DNA from: an uncultured Collinsella sp.
GTDB taxonomy: Bacteria > Actinomycetota > Coriobacteriia > Coriobacteriales > Coriobacteriaceae
Assembly: GCA_900542305.1 (NCBI GenBank)
Contig: UQMU01000007.1
Span: forward strand, 1 to 64,000
Direction of reading: 5' to 3'
DNA length: 64,000 nucleotides
This document shows positions 36,976 through 46,074 of this stretch, piece after piece (the stretch's first letter is position 1; each line of letters begins with the position of its first letter). The position numbers and the translations under genes are program-made. The notes beneath the pieces are model-generated. The model searched no databases. It saw only the letters and a program-made list of their open reading frames with translations, and was not told the origin of the DNA.

Positions 36976-38154
36976 TTACTTGCCGTTGACGATGCGCTCG
37001 ACGTCGGAGGCGATCATGAACTCCTCGTCCGTGGGGATGACGAAGATCTTGACCTTGGAATCCTTGGCAGACAGGCACCAAGCGCCGTCGCCACGCAGGG
37101 CGTTGCGGGCATGATCCATCTTGACGCCCATAAAGGCCAGGCGGTCGGCAACGCCGGCGCGGACCGCCGGAGCGTGCTCGCCGATGCCGGCAGTAAAGAC
37201 AAGGGTGTCCATACCGCACATAGAAGTAGCCATCTCGGCAGCCTTGGCGGCAATCTTGTAGACAAACATGTCGAAGGCGAGCTGAGCATCGGGGTCACCA
37301 GCGGCGGCGAGCTCCTCGACGTTGCGGCAGTCGTTGGTCTTGCCGCCGGTCACAGCCAAAAGGCCGGACTTCTTGTTCATCATCTCGTCGACCTCGTCGA
37401 AGGTGTAGCCACCCTCGCGCTGCAGGTAGCACACGGTAGCCGGGTCGATGGAGCCACAGCGGGTGCCCATCATGACGCCGTCGAGCGGCGTCAAGCCCAT
37501 GGTGGTATCCATGCACTTGCCGTCCTCGATGGCGCACAGGGAAGCGCCGGAGCCGATGTGGCACACGACGACCTTGCGGGCCTCGCCGTTGGTCATCTCG
37601 GCGACCTTCTTGGAGATGTAGCGATAGCTGGTGCCGTGAGCGCCATACTTACGGATGTGCAGCTTGTCGCAAACATCCTTGGGAAGGGCGTAGGTCTTGG
37701 CGACCTCGGGCATGTTGAAGTGGAAAGCGGTGTCGTAGACCGTGACGTTGGGCAGATCGGGATACTGCTCCAGGCAGTACTCGATAACGTTGGCCTCGGG
37801 GTTGTTGTGCAGCGGCGCCAGCGGGGCGACCTCGCGAATCTTGGCGAGGACGTCCTCGTCGACGAGGGAGGAATCACCAAAGTACCAACCGCCCTGAACG
37901 ATACGGTGACCAATGCCCTCGATCTTGACGCCGTTGGCCTCAAGGTCCTTCAGGACGACCTCGATGGCGACCTTGTGGTCGGGGAACTCGATGTTCTCGG
38001 TCACCTTCTTGGAACCGTTGGCAGCGTGGGTGAAGGTACCGCCGGTAAAGCAGACGCGCTCGCAGGAGCCCTTTGCGGACACCTTGTGGGACTTGGTATC
38101 GATGACCTGATACTTAAGGGTCGAAGATCCTGCGTTGACGACCAGAACGTTCAT
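36976..38154 (-). CDS. ackA: Acetate kinase, copy 2
   Basis: The 392-aa paralogue has the same length and domain order as copy 1. It also has VQGG, but reads HGTSYRY where copy 1 and most family members have HGTSHRY. All other catalytic motifs (VNAGSSTLKYQ, LAPLHN, FDTAFH-type YDTAFHFNMP, GTRCGSIDP) are kept, so it should be active. The pair probably arose by tandem duplication. About 165 nt separates it from copy 1, so each may have its own promoter. Confidence 0.95.
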   Translation of the reverse strand: MNVLVVNAGSSTLKYQVIDTKSHKVSAKGSCERVCFTGGTFTHAANGSKKVTENIEFPDHKVAIEVVLKDLEANGVKIEGIGHRIVQGGWYFGDSSLVDEDVLAKIREVAPLAPLHNNPEANVIEYCLEQYPDLPNVTVYDTAFHFNMPEVAKTYALPKDVCDKLHIRKYGAHGTSYRYISKKVAEMTNGEARKVVVCHIGSGASLCAIEDGKCMDTTMGLTPLDGVMMGTRCGSIDPATVCYLQREGGYTFDEVDEMMNKKSGLLAVTGGKTNDCRNVEELAAAGDPDAQLAFDMFVYKIAAKAAEMATSMCGMDTLVFTAGIGEHAPAVRAGVADRLAFMGVKMDHARNALRGDGAWCLSAKDSKVKIFVIPTDEEFMIASDVERIVNGK

Positions 38155-38207
38155 GTGTCTCCCTACTAACAGGCGGTGTGGCGCCGCCAGGTTACATACG
38201 CTTCAAT

Positions 38208-38241
38208 AATAAACCCAAACGCCCTCGCGCTCGGGTTTATT
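38208..38241 (-). terminator. Terminator after the MFS gene
   Basis: A 9-bp stem (38208-38216 with 38233-38241) with inner pairing lies downstream of the MFS stop at 38257 and ends in AT-rich sequence. It separates that gene from ackA copy 2. Confidence 0.6.
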
Positions 38242-38256
38242 GCGTTGATATATAAG

Positions 38257-39435
38257 TTATCGGTGCCCAAATACTAACGGCCTTTGACTTGTAAGACGAA
38301 ATAGCGCAGGGATATACACCAGGGCAGAAATCCCGAGCGCAACAAGCAATACGACTCGAATGCCCGCAACGCTACTCAACACAGCGTTGAGCAGATAGAA
38401 AAGAACGGCACCCACCGCCACCATCTGGCTTTGAACCGAAATCAGTGAACAGCGCATCGAAGAATCGGCAGCATTTTGAAAAACTGAGTATTTGATTGGG
38501 GCAAACAACGAGTACGCAACCGTCTGCAGCACATAGAACACGGGCAGCAAATTAGCCGGAGTAAGGGGAATCAAAAACAAAGCTGTCAATACTAAGCGAA
38601 TGATGCCGCATATACACGCAAAACGGCCCTTGTCGACACGAGTAATCGCACTGGGCACAATAAACCCTATGGAGGCCGAGGCAAGGAGCTGGACCGCAAT
38701 GGTCACACCCGAAGCGACGGCATTCATTCCGCGACCCGCAAGCAGCAGTGAGAAAAAGTCTTCCAGGGCGACAAAAGCAAATGCCTGAGAACAGTCCATG
38801 ATGAACGCTGAACGAAGAATGCCATTACACGCAATAGCGGCACCGATCATCTTCGGGCTAATTCCACGCTCAGGTGTCCCCGCAGTGCTCCCTCTTTGCA
38901 TCTCAGGAATGCAGACAACGACAACCAACGTCAACACCATTGCGATGATATCTGCCGAAAGACCAATGAGATATGCACCGACAGACGAAATGAAACCGCC
39001 CACGCAAGCGGAGATGGCATAAGAGGCATAGAAAACAAATCGCTCAACGACATTAAGTCTTACGAGCTGGTCCTGAGAGACGCTGTCAATGTAAATCGCT
39101 TCGATGGATCCGCTCACACATGCAACGGCAAAACCTTTAAGAGCAAACGCACCGATTAAAAGCAGAGGAGAACGGACGAGAAGCAGGGCGGCGTAGTATC
39201 CAAGCATTCCCACGACGCCAACGAGGCCGCTTGTCTTTCGTCCAAACCTATCAGCAATATAGCCAGTGGGAACTTCAAGGATGAACTTGCTCACTTGATA
39301 TGCAATCATCATGCTAGAAATCGCCACCATCGAGAATCCGACGAATTCAAGGTAAACCGTCAGAAAATACAAGATGGTGCTGAAGTTCGACAGAAAAACG
39401 AACGTCATATAAAGCAAAACCGTACGGTTTTTCAT
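38257..39435 (-). CDS. MFS transporter
   Basis: The 392-aa protein has 12 predicted membrane helices and the MFS motif A variant GYIADRFGRK between helices 2 and 3. The closest type by eye is drug/metabolite exporters of bacterial MFS; the substrate is unknown. It is more AT-rich than its neighbours. The ATG at 39435 follows GGAGGGCGGAG. The LysR gene lies directly upstream on the same strand and may regulate it. Confidence 0.85.
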   Translation of the reverse strand: MKNRTVLLYMTFVFLSNFSTILYFLTVYLEFVGFSMVAISSMMIAYQVSKFILEVPTGYIADRFGRKTSGLVGVVGMLGYYAALLLVRSPLLLIGAFALKGFAVACVSGSIEAIYIDSVSQDQLVRLNVVERFVFYASYAISACVGGFISSVGAYLIGLSADIIAMVLTLVVVVCIPEMQRGSTAGTPERGISPKMIGAAIACNGILRSAFIMDCSQAFAFVALEDFFSLLLAGRGMNAVASGVTIAVQLLASASIGFIVPSAITRVDKGRFACICGIIRLVLTALFLIPLTPANLLPVFYVLQTVAYSLFAPIKYSVFQNAADSSMRCSLISVQSQMVAVGAVLFYLLNAVLSSVAGIRVVLLVALGISALVYIPALFRLTSQRPLVFGHR

Positions 39436-39515
39436 ACTCCGCCCTCCAAGAACCAATAACCCAAGCCGAAATCTTGGAAAAGCATGAAGGCAAAGCCGTC
39501 AGTCATGTGTTACAA

Positions 39516-39557
39516 GGCGTCAACATTCACTTGACGCCACGAGGCCAAATGGCCTCA
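39516..39557 (-). promoter_or_regulatory. Inverted repeats between the LysR and MFS genes
   Basis: Two palindromes lie here: ggcgtcaa/ttgacgcc (39516-39523 with 39531-39538) and cgaggcc/ggcctca just at the LysR stop. Either could be a LysR-type operator or a short terminator. Confidence 0.35.
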
Positions 39558-40445
39558 CGAAGCGAGATGACGCAATAGGTGAAGAAATACCGTCTGGTGT
39601 CGATCGGTCCAGGCATTTTGTCGATAGCAAAAGTAGATGGGCAAGGCTACGTCATGCGAGCCTTCAATGGAGCACTCGCTCACTTCCAGTCCATCTGATG
39701 CGAGAGAAGAGCCAGAAAAACTCAATATCAATCCCCCGGCCTGAAGAAACTCAGCCTGTGCCCTGTTTCCGTATTCGACATCGCGAAAGCGGAAATTAAC
39801 CAGCTGAGCTTCAGGACATTGATTGATTGCATTGAGACAGGGTGACAAGTTAATTGGAACAGCGAGCCTGCCGCCCAGTAACTCACGGATGGTCATAGCG
39901 TCAACAGATTGATGACCTGCTGGGCATGAAAGAACCTTGAGCTCCTTTTCACCCAAATATTTTGAAGAAAGGACACTGTCCCTTGGTTCCTCAAATGAGA
40001 TGGCCGCATCCGAAATGCCAAGCACAAGTGATTCAAAGCATGTAGCCGTTGGCTGATGCCACACATCAAGGTGAATCTGAGGGTGCGAGCTTTCAAACGA
40101 ATCATACCAGTTTTCGGCAAAAAGGCGCCCCCGCCCATGAAGGCAGGGGGCGTAAAGACGGAAATGGCCGTCAGGCGAGACGCCGTCGTCCCTCGATTGA
40201 GCGTACTTTTTGAGATCGTCGACTTGTGCCAGGATCACGCGTGCACGACGTGCAAATTCTCTGCCCGCCGGAGACAAAACAGCCTCCCCCGCCGATCGGT
40301 TGAGCAAAACGATCTGATACTCAGACTCCAGTTTCTTAATTGCCGACGAGACAGCCTGTGGGCTCACGTGAACGGCGCGAGCCGCTTTGCGCACGCCGCC
40401 GTAGTTCGCTACCGCTTGAAGGTATTCGAGTTGAGAAAACTGCAT
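39555..40445 (-). CDS. LysR-family transcriptional regulator
   Basis: The 296-aa protein has an N-terminal winged helix-turn-helix (FSQLEYLQAVANYGGVRKAARAVHVSPQAVSSAIKKLE in outline, about 3-60) and a periplasmic-binding-like effector domain from about 90. Its target is unknown; the next gene downstream is the MFS transporter, and both are relatively AT-rich. LysR regulators often control an adjacent transport gene. Confidence 0.9.
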   Translation of the reverse strand: MQFSQLEYLQAVANYGGVRKAARAVHVSPQAVSSAIKKLESEYQIVLLNRSAGEAVLSPAGREFARRARVILAQVDDLKKYAQSRDDGVSPDGHFRLYAPCLHGRGRLFAENWYDSFESSHPQIHLDVWHQPTATCFESLVLGISDAAISFEEPRDSVLSSKYLGEKELKVLSCPAGHQSVDAMTIRELLGGRLAVPINLSPCLNAINQCPEAQLVNFRFRDVEYGNRAQAEFLQAGGLILSFSGSSLASDGLEVSECSIEGSHDVALPIYFCYRQNAWTDRHQTVFLHLLRHLAS

Positions 40446-40486
40446 AGGTTACTCCAAAGGCAGCCAAGGCGACGGGCCGTGCGTCC

Positions 40487-40822
40487 TCAGATGAGGTTCT
40501 CGCCCAGGTTTTTGCCGCCGAGGACGTGCATGTGGAAGTGCATGACGGTCTGACCGGCGTTGACGCCCTTGTTGGAGATGACGCGGAAACCGTCCTCCAG
40601 ACCCTTGGCCTTGGCGACCTCCTGGATGGCGTGGGCCATGGCGCCCATGGTCTCGGCGGGCACGTTATCGGCGATGTCACTGTAGTGCTTCTTGGGGATC
40701 ACGAGCGTGTGGACCGGCGCCTGGGGATTGAGGTCGTCGAACGCGATGACCTGGTCATCCTCGTAGACGACGGTCGAGGGGATCTCGTGGTTGGCAATTT
40801 TGCAGAAGATGCAATCACACAT
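40487..40822 (-). CDS. HIT-family (HinT-like) nucleotide phosphoramidase
   Basis: The 111-aa protein has the HINT fold: an N-terminal CDCIFCKIANHEIPS with two zinc-type Cys, and the catalytic histidine triad HFHMHVLGGKNLG. HinT proteins hydrolyse AMP-lysine and similar phosphoramidates. The ATG at 40822 has an AAGGAACC site, six codons downstream of the longest frame. Confidence 0.93.
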   Translation of the reverse strand: MCDCIFCKIANHEIPSTVVYEDDQVIAFDDLNPQAPVHTLVIPKKHYSDIADNVPAETMGAMAHAIQEVAKAKGLEDGFRVISNKGVNAGQTVMHFHMHVLGGKNLGENLI

Positions 40823-40871
40823 GGTTGGTTCCTTTCTCACAGACCAAGGTAATTATATTTGGTCGGGATGG

Positions 40872-41138
40872 TTAGAACGAAAGGTTGTCGTCGGTGTTGG
40901 CGGCTTCGCCGTCGGCGAGCACGTCGTTGCCGTCGACGTCCTTCAGGAGCACCGAGACCTTCTGCTCGGCATCGGACAAGCGGGTACGCAGGCTCTTGAG
41001 GAGCTCGACGCCGCGGGTATAGCTCTCAAGCGACTCCTCGAGCTCCATATCACCCGACTCCAAGCTGCGGATGATGAGCTCCAACTCCTGTGAAGCCTGC
41101 TTGTACGTAAGCTGCTCGACCGGGGTCTTCTCTGCCAT
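40872..41138 (-). CDS. xseB: Exodeoxyribonuclease VII small subunit
   Basis: XseB is the small subunit of the single-strand exonuclease ExoVII. The 88-aa protein has the family pattern LTYKQASQELELIIRSLESGDMELEESLESYTRGVELLKSLRTRL in outline. It follows xseA on the same strand with a 42-nt gap. The C-terminal residues are acidic. Confidence 0.94.
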   Translation of the reverse strand: MAEKTPVEQLTYKQASQELELIIRSLESGDMELEESLESYTRGVELLKSLRTRLSDAEQKVSVLLKDVDGNDVLADGEAANTDDNLSF

Positions 41139-41180
41139 ATCTGTTTCCTTTCCTAAAGGTTTATCGCTATGAAACGCGGC

Positions 41181-42632
41181 CTACTCGACCGTATTGACCG
41201 TTGCTGCCACGTTGCCGTCTGCCATGCGCACGCGAATGGCGTCGCCCGGCTTAAAGGTCTTGGCACTTGTAGCCACGCCGTCAACGCTGTACGCGATGGA
41301 ATAGCCGCGGGCAAGCACCTTGAGCGGCGACAGGGCATCGAGCGAAGCCGCTGCACGGCCCAGGTCGGACGCTGGCTTGTTGAGCATCGTGCGCCCCTGA
41401 TGCTCCAGGCGGGAGCTTGCGAGCGTGAGCGCATGGCGCTTGCCATCGAGTCCTGAGGTGCTTGCGATCAAGCGCTCGGGCAGACGCTCAAAGTTGGAGC
41501 GGAATGCCCCAACCGAACGCGTTATGGCGCCGGACAAACGATCGGCCGTCAGGGCAAGCTCAGACTCGCGACGCTCAACCATAAACGTTGGGTCGTTGAG
41601 GCACGGGCGGCACGCAGCCGCATCGAGCGCATCGCCCAAGCGAGCCGTATAGGTATCCCAGGCACGGCGACCGCGCTGATCGAGCATCTCCAGGTCGACC
41701 TGGGCCGACCCAATCATCGATGCCATCGCGGCACCCAGACGCTGATAGCGCGCCTCGAGCACATCGGCCAACTCCGTCATAGCCGGCGCCACCGATTCGG
41801 CCGCCGCCGTAGGCGTGGAGGCGCGACGGTCGCTCACCATGTCGCAGATCGAGGTATCGGGCTCATGGCCAATGCCCGTCACCACAGGCACGGGACAGGC
41901 TGCCACCGCACGGGCAAGCTCCTCGTCGTTAAAGGTCATGAGGTCCTCGAAGGAACCGCCGCCACGCACGAGCAAAATGCAATCGGGCGCCGGCGTAATG
42001 GCAGCGGCGCGGCGCAAGCCTTCAATAAGCTCTGTCGGCGCACCCTCGCCCTGGACCTTTGCGCCCACGCAGGCGAGCTCGACGAGCGGGTTGCGTCGGC
42101 GCAGCGTACGCTTGACGTCGTCGATTACCGCACCGGAAAGCGAGGTGACAACCGCCACGCGTGAGCAGAACACCGGGATGCGGCGTTTGCGCGCTTCGTC
42201 CATCAGGCCCTCGCGGCGTAGCTTTTCGGCCAGTTGCGCCACTTGTTGACGCAGCAGACCCTCCCCCGCCAGCGAAAACGAGCGAGCGACAAAGCTCATA
42301 CGACCCGTGGGCTTATAGAGGTTGAAGCTGCCCTTAAAGCTCACCTGCATGCCGTCACGCAGATCGAAGGTACGCTTGAGATAGGCGCCCTTCCAGATGA
42401 TGCAGTCGACGGCGGCCGAGTCGTCTTTAATCTGGAAGTAGCAGTGGCCGCTTCGGGCGTTGGGACCACGGAAACCCGTGACCTCGCCCAGGACACTCAG
42501 CTGCGGAATGGCATCGAGCGCACCAGCGGCGATCTCCACCGCCTGGCTCACGCTGAGCTCCTTGCGCTCCTGCTCATCCGAACCGTCAAACTCGGCGGAA
42601 ACGGCATTGCCGGTTAGATTCCAGCCTGCCAC
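41181..42632 (-). CDS. xseA: Exodeoxyribonuclease VII large subunit
   Basis: XseA is the catalytic ExoVII subunit. It has an N-terminal OB fold (about 15-110, VLGEVTGFRGPNARSGHCYF), then the catalytic region with AVVTSLSGAVIDDVKRTLRRRNP and RGGGSFEDLMTFNDEELARA, and a long coiled-coil C-terminal half. I choose GTG at 42632 because a strong AAAGGAGG lies 4 nt before it; the ATG at 42650 has none. Length is then 483 aa. Confidence 0.94.
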   Translation of the reverse strand: MAGWNLTGNAVSAEFDGSDEQERKELSVSQAVEIAAGALDAIPQLSVLGEVTGFRGPNARSGHCYFQIKDDSAAVDCIIWKGAYLKRTFDLRDGMQVSFKGSFNLYKPTGRMSFVARSFSLAGEGLLRQQVAQLAEKLRREGLMDEARKRRIPVFCSRVAVVTSLSGAVIDDVKRTLRRRNPLVELACVGAKVQGEGAPTELIEGLRRAAAITPAPDCILLVRGGGSFEDLMTFNDEELARAVAACPVPVVTGIGHEPDTSICDMVSDRRASTPTAAAESVAPAMTELADVLEARYQRLGAAMASMIGSAQVDLEMLDQRGRRAWDTYTARLGDALDAAACRPCLNDPTFMVERRESELALTADRLSGAITRSVGAFRSNFERLPERLIASTSGLDGKRHALTLASSRLEHQGRTMLNKPASDLGRAAASLDALSPLKVLARGYSIAYSVDGVATSAKTFKPGDAIRVRMADGNVAATVNTVE

Positions 42633-42747
42633 GCAGCCTCCTTTCGCCATCGTGCACAGAGGCTCCGGCCCTGCGCAAATTCAAGTCCAACACATAGTAC
42701 AGCGCCGCGGGGACACGAATCCCCGCGGCGCCTGCTTGTCCCATTTG

Positions 42748-43452
42748 TTATCGGTTGGAGTTTCTGTTGTAGCGAGCCATAAGATAGAGCAGCTGAATAA
42801 TCGAGGTGAGCGCAGCGGCAACATAGGTAAGCGCGGCGGCCGTCAGCACCTTCTTGGCACCGTTGACCTGCTTGGAACTCATACCCGACTGCTCGATGTA
42901 CGCCACGGCGCGTCGGCTGGCGTCAATCTCGACAGGCAGCGTAACGAGTTGGAACAGCACACTAAACGAGAAGAAGATCAACGCGAGGGATGTGAGCCCG
43001 GCAATGTTCATAAACAGGCCCAAGAGCAACACGATGGTCCAGGTGTTCTGGGTAAAGTTGACGACCGGCACGAGGGCGGTACGTACTTTCATCATGGCAT
43101 AGCCGCTTTGACGCTGGGCGGCATGGCCCGCCTCGTGGCAGGCGACGGCAACGCTTGCGACCGAACCGCCCGAACGGTTGGCATCCGACAGATACAGGTT
43201 GTTATCCTGCGGGTTGTAATGGTCGGTGAGCTCACCGGCGACACCCTTGATACCCACGGCATTGCAACCGTTGGCGTCAAGCATGCGGCGAGCAACCGTG
43301 GCGCCCGTGTCGCCGTCCGAGCGAACCTTGGACCAGGTCTTGTACGTCGAATTGATATAGCTCTGCGCAGCAAGGCCAAGCACTGTACAAACAAGAACAA
43401 CCAGCAGGTACAGCGGGTCGATACCAAAGCCGTAACCATAGTAATAGGGCAT
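42748..43452 (-). CDS. Zinc-dependent membrane metallopeptidase (YugP-like)
   Basis: The 234-aa protein has an N-terminal membrane helix, the metallopeptidase motif HEAGHAAQ (about 115) and two to three further helices in its C-terminal half. This is the neutral zinc metallopeptidase 2 (YugP) family. The role in the cell is not known. The gene appears monocistronic. Confidence 0.88.
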   Translation of the reverse strand: MPYYYGYGFGIDPLYLLVVLVCTVLGLAAQSYINSTYKTWSKVRSDGDTGATVARRMLDANGCNAVGIKGVAGELTDHYNPQDNNLYLSDANRSGGSVASVAVACHEAGHAAQRQSGYAMMKVRTALVPVVNFTQNTWTIVLLLGLFMNIAGLTSLALIFFSFSVLFQLVTLPVEIDASRRAVAYIEQSGMSSKQVNGAKKVLTAAALTYVAAALTSIIQLLYLMARYNRNSNR

Positions 43453-43516
43453 GCGAATTCCTCCGAATCGAGTTACACGTTGGAGGCATTTTACCCACTC
43501 AGCCGGCTAGGCTTCC

Positions 43517-44650
43517 CTATAACAGTTCAATCTTTCCGTCCTTCACGGTGAGTCCCATATTGCCGGAGAGCAGATCGTCCAGGCGCGAGCCCACAAGCTC
43601 AAAGCGCCAGCCTTCGCGCAGGGGGCTCTGCTCGGGGTGGTCAATATAGTCGGCCAGGTCATCGCGCGAGGCAATGACCGAGGTCGCCACGCCCGAGCGC
43701 TCGGCAACCAGGCGGATGAGCGCGTACATGAGATCCGTCACGCTCTCCAGCTCCGGAGAGATCTGGCGATGCCCGCGCACCATGAGCGGCAGGCGATCGT
43801 GCGGGCAGCTTGCGCCGCGCTTGATGGCTATGAGCGCGCCGTCCACATCGCGCTCACCCAACTGATCGGTACCGCGAATGCTACGGAACTCCTCAACGCG
43901 CACGGGATTGCGCTTAACGAGCGCAAGCAGCGTGTCATCGGACATGACCCACTTGCGCGGGATGTTACGGCGCTCGGCGCGGTCCTCGCGCCAGGCGGCG
44001 AGCTCGCGCGCGATGCCCAACTGGTGACGGCTGCACGAATTGATGCGTTTGACCTTGCGGAACGCCTCGTGGCGATCGGCGCGATAGTGCGACTCGTCAG
44101 CCAGCGGGCGCAGCTCGTCGAGCACCCAGTCCACACGGCCCAGCTCGCGCAGGCGGCTCATCATCTCGGTATAGGCGACGATCAGGTACTTGACGTCATC
44201 GATCGCATACTCGATCTGTTTATCGGTCAGCGGGCGGCGCGACCAGTCGGTCAGCGACTCGGTCTTGGGCAGCGATACACCGCAGAACGTCTGAACAAGC
44301 GCGCCATACGAAATCTGCTGGCGCTCGCCCAAAAAGGCGGCGGCCACCTGCGTGTCAAAAATCGGACGCGGCAGCACGCCTACGGTATGGAGCATGACCT
44401 CCATATCCTGCGAGCACGCGTGAAAGACCTTGGTCACGCTCTCGTCGGCCATAAGCTCGGCCAGCGGCGATAGGTCGTCGATTACCAGGGGATCGACCGC
44501 TACGCTCTCGGCAGGGGTGGCAATCTGAACCAAACACAGACGCGGATGGAACGTGCGCTCGCGCAAAAACTCGGTATCGACGGCAATCGCGTCGAACTCA
44601 CGGGCGCGCTGGCAAAAGTCGAGTAGAGCCTGATGTGTGGAAATGTACAT
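43517..44650 (-). CDS. rnd: Ribonuclease D-like 3'-5' exonuclease
   Basis: RNase D trims tRNA 3' ends. The 377-aa protein has the DEDDy exonuclease domain (AVDTEFLRERTFHPRLCLVQIA, FHACSQDMEVM, and YAIDDVKYLIVAYTEM) followed by an HRDC region from about 210. The ATG at 44650 is used; the longer frame from 44686 adds residues unlike the family. Confidence 0.9.
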   Translation of the reverse strand: MYISTHQALLDFCQRAREFDAIAVDTEFLRERTFHPRLCLVQIATPAESVAVDPLVIDDLSPLAELMADESVTKVFHACSQDMEVMLHTVGVLPRPIFDTQVAAAFLGERQQISYGALVQTFCGVSLPKTESLTDWSRRPLTDKQIEYAIDDVKYLIVAYTEMMSRLRELGRVDWVLDELRPLADESHYRADRHEAFRKVKRINSCSRHQLGIARELAAWREDRAERRNIPRKWVMSDDTLLALVKRNPVRVEEFRSIRGTDQLGERDVDGALIAIKRGASCPHDRLPLMVRGHRQISPELESVTDLMYALIRLVAERSGVATSVIASRDDLADYIDHPEQSPLREGWRFELVGSRLDDLLSGNMGLTVKDGKIELL

Positions 44651-44748
44651 ATCAACCCATCGAATAAGGTTAGGCCCGAAAAACACGGGTAGGATATCGG
44701 CATTGCCTTACAACTATACTCGGTTAGTCACAGAACGGGAACGTAAGT

Positions 44749-45666
44749 ATGCGCTGCCTTATCATCCACAACCCGGCATCGGGCCCCAGCTCAGATGAAA
44801 TCTTCGCATTCACGCACGCCCTTGCACAGGGCGGCGACGAGGTCGTGATGCGCTTTATCGGCGATGGCATGGAACCCGAGGACGCCGTGGCAGACGTGCG
44901 CGAGTTTGACCGCGTGGTCGTTTCGGGCGGCGACGGCACTGTCTCCAACGTGCTCGACCAGATGCGCGGATGCGGTGTCCCCACGCTCGTCTTCCCCTCC
45001 GGTACGGCCTGCCTGTTCTTCAACAACATCGGTAATGCCCCCGAGGCAGCGGCGCTTGCCAAGGCTTGCCGTGCCGGTCGCACGGTCAAAGTCGACATGG
45101 GCGAGCTCTTTTGGCTCGACGAGAACGGCAACGAGAAGCGCCACGGCTTCATCATCATCGCCGGCTCGGGTTTCGACGCCGAAATCATGATGAAGGCCGC
45201 CCCCACCAAAAACGACATCGGCGAGATCGCCTACTTCCTCTCTGCGCTCGCCACGCCCAACCCTACGGTAGCGCACTTTACGATTGAGCATGACGGCATT
45301 GTCGAGGAGCTCGACGGCATCTGCTGCATGGCCGGCAACACCTCGGTCATCCAAAACGACATCAACCTGTTCCCCGACTGCCGCATGAACGATGGCATGG
45401 TCGACATTGCGGTCATCGAACCCGTGCGCACCGTGCAGCTGCTGCCTACTGTGATCACCGCTGCGCTTGACCCCGCCGGCAAGGTACTCGGGCGCCCGCA
45501 GTTCAAGATCATCCAGACCAAGGAAGCCAAGATCACCTGCACCCCGTCGCTGGGCATGCAGTTCGATGGCGAGATTATCTCCAGCAATTCGGGCGTCTTT
45601 GGAGCCCGCGCGCTTCCGCAATGCCTCGACCTCATCGTCGACGAATTCTCCCCGCTCGGAAAATAG
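44749..45666 (+). CDS. Diacylglycerol/lipid kinase (DagK/YegS family)
   Basis: The 305-aa protein has the DAGK catalytic motif VVSGGDGTVSNVLD and the later FPSGTACLFFNNIGN (a variant of the GTxNDxA-like segment). These enzymes phosphorylate diacylglycerol or related lipids at the membrane. The C-terminal beta domain ends with a DEFSPL tail. It is followed after 9 nt by a 30-residue membrane protein, probably co-transcribed. Confidence 0.88.
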   Translation: MRCLIIHNPASGPSSDEIFAFTHALAQGGDEVVMRFIGDGMEPEDAVADVREFDRVVVSGGDGTVSNVLDQMRGCGVPTLVFPSGTACLFFNNIGNAPEAAALAKACRAGRTVKVDMGELFWLDENGNEKRHGFIIIAGSGFDAEIMMKAAPTKNDIGEIAYFLSALATPNPTVAHFTIEHDGIVEELDGICCMAGNTSVIQNDINLFPDCRMNDGMVDIAVIEPVRTVQLLPTVITAALDPAGKVLGRPQFKIIQTKEAKITCTPSLGMQFDGEIISSNSGVFGARALPQCLDLIVDEFSPLGK

Positions 45667-45675
45667 GAGGACCCT

Positions 45676-45768
45676 ATGAACGACAATCCCCTGCTCGGCT
45701 TTATCATCATCGTTTTGGCCATGCTCGTCGGCTATGCGATCAACGTGATCCACCGCCGGAAGAAGTAA
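45676..45768 (+). CDS. Small single-pass membrane protein (30 aa)
   Basis: This short frame begins after a perfect TAGGAGG site (spacing 5-6) right behind the lipid kinase stop. It encodes a short polar start (MNDNPLLG), a hydrophobic helix FIIIVLAMLVGYAINVI and a basic end HRRKK, so the C-terminus should be cytoplasmic. No family is recognised. The site, the operon position and the terminator after it support expression. Confidence 0.65.
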   Translation: MNDNPLLGFIIIVLAMLVGYAINVIHRRKK

Positions 45769-45803
45769 TTCCACATTGGTATGATATTCATCCAATTATC
45801 GTC

Positions 45804-45844
45804 TCCCCTGCTGTTTATGCATTTGCCAAACAGCAGGGGATTTT
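45804..45844 (+). terminator. Terminator after the lipid kinase operon
   Basis: A perfect 13-bp stem (45804-45816 with 45828-45840) is followed by TTTTCATTT. It ends the lipid kinase and small membrane protein transcript. Confidence 0.85.
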
Positions 45845-46074
45845 CATTTCAGGCATTCCCAGCTACTTTATTCGGCTACAGTAATTACAGGGCGTCTTTA
45901 TTAAAGTAAAGCTACAAACTGAGTACAATTAACCGCTCGTCGCATATTTCATCACGCTTATCGAGTAAGTGTCTTTCATAGATGAATATTGTTTCCAGTT
46001 CGTTACGCTAATGGGGTGTCTTTATTGGCTGAAGCCCTCTGGCGACAGAGGGCTTTCGCACGCTGGGAGGGAAA
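45845..46074 (+). other. AT-rich leader upstream of the C69 dipeptidase
   Basis: No gene is supported. The stretch is AT-rich and holds a small 7-bp hairpin (gccctct/agagggc near 46035-46050) close to the start of the downstream gene. A -10-like region may be present, but no motif is strong enough to name. Confidence 0.4.

Noticed and set aside
45845..46074. Possible riboswitch ahead of the C69 dipeptidase
   Set aside because: Only a small hairpin is visible and no known riboswitch core matches.
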